NCBI GenBank assembly: GCA_913061335.1
Contig: CAJXTP010000199.1
Location: 1 to 5,463 of the forward strand
DNA length: 5,463 nt
DNA from: an uncultured Loktanella sp.
GTDB taxonomy: Bacteria; Pseudomonadota; Alphaproteobacteria; Rhodobacterales; Rhodobacteraceae
Reading direction: 5' to 3'
The translations under genes were made by a program, and so were the position numbers. Numbering within the stretch: position 1 is the first letter of the stretch; the number at the start of each line of letters is the position of its first letter. The notes beneath the pieces were generated by a model. It saw only the letters and a list, made by a program, of their open reading frames with translations. It did not search any database and had not been told where the DNA came from. This document shows, piece after piece, positions 5,422-5,463 of the stretch.

Positions 5422-5463
5422 CTGTCTCTTATACACATCTGACGCTGCCGACGAATAGAGAGG
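5422..5463 (-). other. Nextera (Tn5) i5-side adapter, not genomic
   Basis: Positions 5422-5440 are the reverse complement of the Tn5 mosaic end, and 5441-5454 (GACGCTGCCGACGA) are the i5-side linker. Positions 5455-5462 (ATAGAGAG) fill the i5 index slot and, from memory, are the complement of Nextera index S502 (CTCTCTAT). The final G begins the P5 primer complement. Read on the minus strand it encodes the false start MYKRQ. Confidence 0.98.

Noticed and set aside
30..5440. 19-bp perfect terminal inverted repeats (30-48 and 5422-5440) that look like the ends of a composite transposon
   Set aside because: They are the engineered Tn5 mosaic ends of the library kit, continuous with linker and index bases. 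No transposase gene lies between them.

Overview
The window is a 5.37 kb piece of bacterial chromosome (49-5421) with sequencing-library adapter still attached at both ends (1-48 and 5422-5463). The adapters are Illumina Nextera/Tn5 sequence including index bases, so both window ends are artificial and the genes there are cut by the contig edge, not by biology. The genes suggest an alphaproteobacterium, most likely Rhodobacteraceae (Roseobacter-like): protein style, moderately GC-rich coding sequence judged by eye, a GST with a Cys-rich tail, and TTAACC-type boxes resembling CtrA half-sites in front of comM. I cannot assign a genus.

Layout, left to right. Plus strand: the C-terminal two thirds of a histidine phosphatase (49-446); a glutathione S-transferase-like protein with an extra C-terminal Cys motif (505-1380); a 65-bp gap with three copies of GTTAACC; and complete comM/yifB (1446-2960). 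Minus strand, reading from right to left: rsmI (5175-4315), yraN (4318-3962) and gshB (3895-2957), a probable operon in which rsmI and yraN overlap by 4 nt. comM and gshB converge and share a TTAA that holds both stop codons. To the right of rsmI, a 109-bp divergent intergenic region leads to the first 45 codons of a plus-strand lipoprotein gene (5285-5421), probably the penicillin-binding-protein activator (LpoA/YraM-like).

Functionally this is mostly housekeeping: 16S rRNA 2'-O-methylation (RsmI), glutathione synthesis (GshB) next to a GST-like protein, DNA recombination (ComM, and perhaps YraN), and cell-wall synthesis (the lipoprotein). The rsmI/yraN/lipoprotein grouping recalls the E. 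coli rsmI-lpoA-yraN neighbourhood. No mobile element, CRISPR array, RNA gene or clearly new system is visible. The most interesting biological signals are the possible CtrA-type box cluster before comM and the Cys-rich tail of the GST. The most certain unusual signal is the adapter at both ends, which creates false N-terminal peptides.
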